Shown one piece after another: positions 60,701-64,000 of a stretch of DNA of 64,000 nt (position 1 is its first letter; each line of letters opens with the position of its first letter). The stretch covers positions 2,542,001-2,606,000 of the forward strand of contig CM063261.1 of assembly GCA_032158295.1 (NCBI GenBank), given 5' to 3'. Source of the stretch: Pycnopodia helianthoides (lineage: Eukaryota > Echinodermata > Asteroidea > Forcipulatida > Asteriidae). The notes under the pieces were generated by a model that ran no database searches, had not been told where the DNA came from, and saw nothing but the letters and a program-made list of their open reading frames with translations. The translations under genes and the position numbers were made by a program.

Positions 60701-60952
60701 TGCAACAAAAATTCACAGTACAACAATTTCCCCCCAGTTTGATTGCTGGACGTGTTGTAATGGCTAAAAAAGCAAAGGAAATACTGGTCACAGATTAGCC
60801 TAAACGACAACTAATTATTGTCCCTTTGTCGAACCGGTAAACTAGAGTTTTTGAAAAAGTGTATACTATTTGAATTCATTTGCTTTGTTTTGTTGTAGAA
60901 GCGAGCGAGTCTTTCTAAGCTACTCATCGAGTACCACACATGCACCAAATAA
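43310..60952 (+). CDS. GABA-B type metabotropic receptor subunit, 17 exons
   Basis: Class C G-protein-coupled receptor. Seventeen exons join in phase to 2,409 nt, coding for 802 residues and a TAA at 60,950–60,952. The layout is a Venus-flytrap ectodomain (to about residue 440), seven membrane helices (about 456–733) and a short cytoplasmic tail. Strong GABA-B landmarks are YVWILPGWYPDGWW, KISSPQINNLIVLG and FLAWETKNV; KQFQDGRTVRI and DSKYVALSVY resemble GABA-B2 more than GABA-B1. The chosen start is the first ATG after an in-frame stop at 43,256. Its signal peptide is weak (hydrophobic core NALLFGLLL), so an upstream exon is possible. Family certain; subtype and ligand are inference. Confidence 0.93.
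45139..45380 (-). mobile_element. SINE, TTCTTATACAG subfamily
   Basis: Inverse copy of the 15.7-kb SINE: a TAATAATAATA run then TTCTTATACAGAGC at its 3' end, and GGTGTTCCTGGTTTGATCGG (minus strand) in the body. Lies in receptor intron 1. Confidence 0.7.
46403..46855. mobile_element. MITE inserted into another MITE
   Basis: The outer element starts AAAGGCTCCCTTCACACGAT and ends GTCGTGTGAAGAGGGCTTT. Within it, at about 46,492–46,738, is an element with ends ACGTCGCACTTTTGCCGAG and GACAAACGTGCGACGTTT and a GTAGCACGGCAGGGCTTGCC core. A free copy of the inner element lies at 55,891–56,149. Confidence 0.82.
47098..47635. mobile_element. MITE, GTGATGCACTC family (copy 4)
   Basis: Left end AAGTTCAGTTCTGTGATGCA; right end TTGACCTTGGAGCCCCC. 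It stops about 30 bp before receptor exon 3 (47,668). Confidence 0.7.
47933..48103. mobile_element. Foldback element, CATGAGCAAGTTCG ends
   Basis: CATGAGCAAGTTCGAGTGAG then TGACTAGACTTACCAGAAAC mirrors GTTTCTGGTTAGTCTAGTCA then CCGAACTTGCCCCATG. Confidence 0.8.
48240..48800. repeat. Cluster of short palindromes around TTTATAAACC
   Basis: About a dozen imperfect copies of CATGGTTTATAAACCATG-like palindromes and half-sites occur at irregular ~30–60-bp spacing, separated by AACATT and CGTCAT words. It resembles a degenerate minisatellite. No gene in it. Confidence 0.7.
48849..49037 (-). pseudogene. Exon-like fragment of an unassigned protein
   Basis: Minus-strand frame after a TTTTTCAG acceptor reads VLNEQHTKETKELRGQ, then PYLFYLGPTGAPSQIFIMVD and ALPCENADINVTIDLC, followed by unrelated codons and no clear donor. 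The piece resembles a region of uncharacterised animal proteins with a PSQIF-or-F-I-VD-A-P pattern. I cannot name the family with certainty. It lies within receptor intron 3 in antisense and is probably a displaced or dead exon. Confidence 0.35.
51246..51695 (+). mobile_element. GGGTCATAGATTGG foldback element (uninterrupted copy)
   Basis: Runs from AGGGTCATAGGTTGGTTTAT to GAGTATTTACCAATCTCTG. It is the reference for the nested copy at 37,761–38,640. It ends about 66 bp before receptor exon 5. Confidence 0.8.
51908..52122. mobile_element. TGACCCGG-rich foldback element
   Basis: Ends TACACTCTAAAGAATTGACC and ACGTTTTAGAGTGTA are inverted. The interior has many GACCC/GGGTC words. Related tracts are at about 53,520–53,800 and 54,400–54,600 in the next introns. 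Confidence 0.65.
54281..54311 (+). repeat. CAA microsatellite
   Basis: Ten uninterrupted ACA/CAA triplets in the receptor intron between exons 8 and 9. Confidence 0.97.
55118..58923 (+). CDS. GABA-B-like receptor exons 10–15: seven-helix domain
   Basis: Exons: 10, 55118–55268 (TM1, FKIAIFAVAGGGVFLALLFL); 11, 56235–56367 (TM2); 12, 57020–57133 (TM3 and loop, LLMKTYRIFAIFQK); 13, 57233–57355 (TM4); 14, 57810–57990 (extracellular loop 2 and TM5); 15, 58760–58923 (TM6 and TM7, ending VVLCLVFVPK). The conserved disulfide Cys of TM3 (ILCHVK) and loop 2 (LRQCGS) are both present. Exon 13 ends GAACCGAAG|GCAAGT, a GC–AG intron; no suitable GT donor keeps the frame. Confidence 0.93.
55891..56149. mobile_element. 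MITE, GGCCTGCGCTAAACGTCGC ends
   Basis: Left AAGGCCTGCGCTAAACGTCG and right CGACGTTTAGCGCAGGCCTT are perfect inverses. The interior is nearly identical to the nested copy at 46,492–46,738. Confidence 0.92.
57530..57680 (+). mobile_element. SINE 3' fragment
   Basis: Contains GGTTAACCCCAGTTCTTCTG, GCAAGCACCCTTGTTTACAG and the tail GAGGCATCCTCGGTTTCATT then AAATATAAAATAATAA. Lies in the GC–AG intron of the receptor. Confidence 0.75.
59832..60952 (+). CDS. GABA-B-like receptor exons 16–17: short cytoplasmic tail
   Basis: Exons: 16, 59832–59987; 17, 60899–60952. They encode a 69-residue tail, with a Ser/Thr-rich part (STNLSLFTSTG) and a short charged helix (KNRLADLQRTREEKRA then SLSKLLIEY) ending HTCTK. 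Canonical GABA-B1 and -B2 tails are much longer and carry a strong coiled coil for heterodimer assembly; here at most two to four heptads could form. I see no AATAAA signal close behind the stop. Confidence 0.88.
60109..60595. mobile_element. Foldback element, AATTCGTCACCG ends
   Basis: AATTCGTCACCGTTTTCACG then AAGAG mirrors CTCTTCGTGAAAACGGTGAC then GAATT. CTCTTCGTGAAA also recurs inside. Confidence 0.85.
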
Positions 60953-61299
60953 CCTCGGCATTCCTGGCACCATACCACGCCCTCTGTTGATCATGTACGC
61001 TGACAGTTGAAAAACAACGCTCGTGCGTGCTGAAGACTATCCTAAACATCTGACGTCACACTTGGGGGATCCTGCCAGATGTACCTTTGACCACACATCC
61101 CATTCACACACGGAGATTCCCAGTCTTTCTTTACACATTCTCAATGTTTGTTCCTTTGTCCCTGCACTTAACATTTTCCCATAGACTTTGTACACACATT
61201 TCCTTTTGGAGCACTCTAGTCTTTAGAATTTTCCTATGAAGACCGTTTGCTTTTTCATTTTTTGCTATGTCCTTGGTCTCCATAAGGCACTGAAAATGA

Positions 61300-63304
61300 G
61301 CACAATGCAACTATTATTACCCTCGGCTTTGTCGTGGTGGGGGGGGGGGCATATTTAATAATTTATTTAGAATTGTTGAAACTAGCATCAAATTATATTC
61401 TCCCTTGCAGCACCAAATTATATTTCCCTCACCATTAAACATTCCACATTTCAGGCAGTTCTGCTGCTTGCGACACTTCTCGTTAATCTTCTTCCTCAAC
61501 CCTTTACGCTGAAAATACATGTAAGTCAACGTTGGCCTCCTCAGGGCATCAAGGAATGACTGTAGTTCTGATTGAGAAAAAAAGACTACTCCCACAGCCC
61601 TGGACATTTATAAAAGAGACGGCAATCAAAATTAATAAATTTACCTTAACTTGTGGGGGTTTAAATACTATTTCCTTGACTTTTACAATATCTGAGACAG
61701 AATCAGGAATGGTATGAACTTTATAGTAATTAAATATTCATTTTGTGGCGTGTCCTTGCACCTTGAGCAAGATACACACTTTACAAAAATAGCTTTGTCC
61801 TTTGGATAAGATATGAAGCCGTAGGTGTCATGTACATATATTTACTAGGATTGATAGTGCACGTAAAAGAACCCAGAACACTTAGCATGGAAGAGTAGTG
61901 GTTAACCCCAGTGTTTCTGGTTCACATTGCAAGCTCCCTTGTTTACAGGTTTCCTAAGGCTGGCAAGTTACAGTGATTAAGTTCACTTATGACTCCTGCT
62001 TATGAGGTATCCTTTGTTGCATTACCAGAAATATATAATATTAACAAGAATCAGTGAGCATTCAATTGAAACTAACTTGTTGTCATTTTGAAAAATTTGA
62101 AATCTGGGAGTCCACCTTTTTAAAGATATAGAATTGGGGGGGGGGTGGTTGCAAATTAATGAGATTTTGAAGGTGATGCTGTTGTAGTTGGTTGAAATTT
62201 TATTTCTTCAGGCCCTAATTCCATTCAATGACACTGTTTGTATTTAGCACAAAAATCATTGGTTATGGTTGCAGAAAATTGTATGCATTATCGTTCTCAA
62301 ACCTATTTTAAGGTTTAGCAAGGAAAAATTACTTGTGTGCATGCCTACTTCATTTTGACTAAGCATTTTTGCTATGACACACATCTAGTGCACACATTTG
62401 TTGCTTATTCCATAAGCAAGAAATATTGCAGAAAGCAGAACCATAAAAAAATGGGCCTGGAGATCCATACTGCTCCAGGCAAAGTTTAATACGGGGCCAG
62501 TCAAAAACCTAAATGTACAGCACATTGTTGTGCTAAGCGTAGCTTTTCAATGCTCATTAAACTTGCTCAGCAAACATTTCAGATTAAGCAGAACCATGAA
62601 AATGGGCCCGGAGCTCCATACTGCTCCAGGCAAAGTTTAATACGGGGTCAGTCGAAAACTTAATGTACAGCACATTGTTGTGCTAAGCGTGGTTTTTAAA
62701 TGATCAGCAAACATTTCAGATTAAGCAGAACCATGAAAATGGGCCTGGATCTCCATACTGCTCCAGGCAAAGTTTAATATGGGGCCAGTCAAAAACAATT
62801 TATGTACGTCACATTTTTGTGCTAAGCGTGGTTTTTCATTGCTCAGCAAACACTTGAGATTAAGCAGATTTCATGAAAATGGGCCTGGAGCTCCATACTG
62901 CTCCAGGCAAATTTAATATACAGGGGCCAATCAACAACATAAATGTACAGCACATTGTTATGCTAAGTGGGTGTTTTTCAATGCTCAGCAAACTTTTGAG
63001 ATTAAACAGAGCATTGAAATTGGCTCGTAAATGATGTACAGCAGTGACATGGTTTGGATCTGTAAATTAAGCTGTGACACTGTCTGTATGTTCCTCGATG
63101 AACCTTACCTTACAAATACATTATAGAATACTGATAATTGACCTGAAATATCCAATATGGAATACGGGTAATTCAAGATCAACGTAACCATAGTGACCAA
63201 GGCAGTCTGCTAACATCTTGTGGCAAGTCAGACATGGGTTGCCTTTCTCACTTGTTCCCTGAAAAGAACAAACAAACAAAGTCAAGTAAATTGATGAGGT
63301 CCTT
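61300..63304 (-). pseudogene. Segmental duplicate of POLR3A exons 3–4
   Basis: Matches the POLR3A interval of about 31,840–33,606, including the intron and its SINE. The exon 3 copy (63109–63258) keeps length and splice sites but has TAA at 63,121–63,123 where the gene has CAA (Gln). The exon 4 copy (61433–61599) is 167 nt against 160: an extra A in an A-run near 61,576–61,583 shifts the frame, and a 6-nt insertion follows TLTY. It cannot encode the polymerase segment. Orientation matches the parent. Within it, at about 62,453–63,020, a ~140–150-bp unit with GGCCTGGAGCTCCATACTGC is repeated four times (once in the parent). Confidence 0.92.
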
Positions 63305-64000
63305 CCCAGCTAACACAATACGTTGTTACAACGTTGCACAACGTTGTGATAAGGTGGCAATTTGGTCGATGGGATGACAACGTTTTGACTACGTTGCAAG
63401 AACGTCAGAACTTAACATGATCTTCAACCAATGTTGTACATTGGTTGCATGTTGGTAATCTATGCAACGTTACCGAAAGGTTTTATACCTAACGTGTTCA
63501 CAACATTGTATTTTGGTATTATTACAACGTGGTATTTAAGTTAAGGCAACAACGTTGTCGATAAGTCATATTTTGGTCTCAACAAAACGTAGTAATTTTG
63601 TTGCGACAAGCACGTTGTCTGCACGTTGCATTGTGGTTTTATCAAAACGTCACAATTAATTCGCGGCGGTCACGTTGTCTTGACGTTGTATTTTGGTATT
63701 ATTATAACGTAGCATTTAAGTTGTGGCAGTCACGTTGTCTACACGTTGTAATTTGGTAACATTAAAATGTAGCAATTATGTTGTGACTAGCACGTTGTCT
63801 GCACGTTGCATTTTGGTTTTATCAAAACGTTATAATTAAATCGCGGCGGTCACGTTGTCTTGACGTTGTATTTTAGTATTATTATAACGTAGCATTTAAG
63901 TTGTGGCAGTAACGTTGTTTACACGTTGTTTTTTGGTAACATTAAAACGTAGCAATTATGTTGTGAAGAGCACGTTGTCTGCACATTGTATTTTGGTTTT
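63305..64000. repeat. 60-bp tandem array, ACGTTG-rich, runs off the window
   Basis: Starts CCCAGCTAACACAATACGTT and settles into a 60-bp period from about 63,541. Every third unit is most alike (for example 63,601, 63,781 and 63,961 all with TTGTCTGCACGTTGCA-like text), giving a 180-bp higher-order period. AACGT/ACGTTG occurs many times on both strands. It may be the subterminal repeat of a DNA transposon or a plain satellite; the right end is not seen. Confidence 0.88.

Noticed and set aside
61433..61599. Alternative functional first exons of POLR3A
   Set aside because: The exon 4 copy is frameshifted and the exon 3 copy has a stop; the parent exons are intact in their proper place.

Overview
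The window is animal nuclear DNA. Genes are split into many short exons with GT–AG borders, introns are packed with foldback transposons, tRNA-derived SINEs and minisatellites, and there is no bacterial-style gene packing. The repeat mix, together with an expanded-type GABA-B receptor gene, suggests a marine invertebrate deuterostome, most likely an echinoderm. The species assignment is inference, not shown.

Region 1 (571–35,496, minus strand) is the gene for the largest subunit of RNA polymerase III (POLR3A/RPC1). I could thread 38 consecutive exons in phase, giving about 1,341 codons from the initiator Met to a point about 50 residues before the usual C-terminus; the last exon(s) lie left of position 1. 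The catalytic NADFDGD motif, bridge helix and trigger loop are all visible. Oddities are a U12-type AT–AC intron right after the trigger loop, a single-base frameshift in exon 27, and three places where an exon end plus its 5' splice site has been amplified into tandem repeats.

Region 2 (35,497–43,309) is an intergenic interval of about 7.8 kb between two divergently transcribed genes. I see no gene in it, only foldback elements (including a three-level nested one), an interrupted SINE and simple repeats.

Region 3 (43,310–60,952, plus strand) is a class C G-protein-coupled receptor of the GABA-B type, closest by eye to the GABA-B2 subunit. Its 17 exons encode 802 residues plus a stop: a Venus-flytrap domain, seven membrane segments and a short cytoplasmic tail. 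One intron is GC–AG.

Region 4 (about 61,300–63,304, minus strand) is a segmental copy of POLR3A exons 3 and 4 with their shared intron. It is inactivated by a stop codon and a frameshift. From 63,305 to the window end lies a 60-bp tandem repeat rich in ACGTTG.

POLR3A is a housekeeping transcription gene and the receptor is a cell-surface signalling protein; nothing in the sequence links their functions. I found no operon, CRISPR array, viral genome or defence system. The most unusual structural signal is the recurrent tandem amplification of 5' splice-site junctions within POLR3A.
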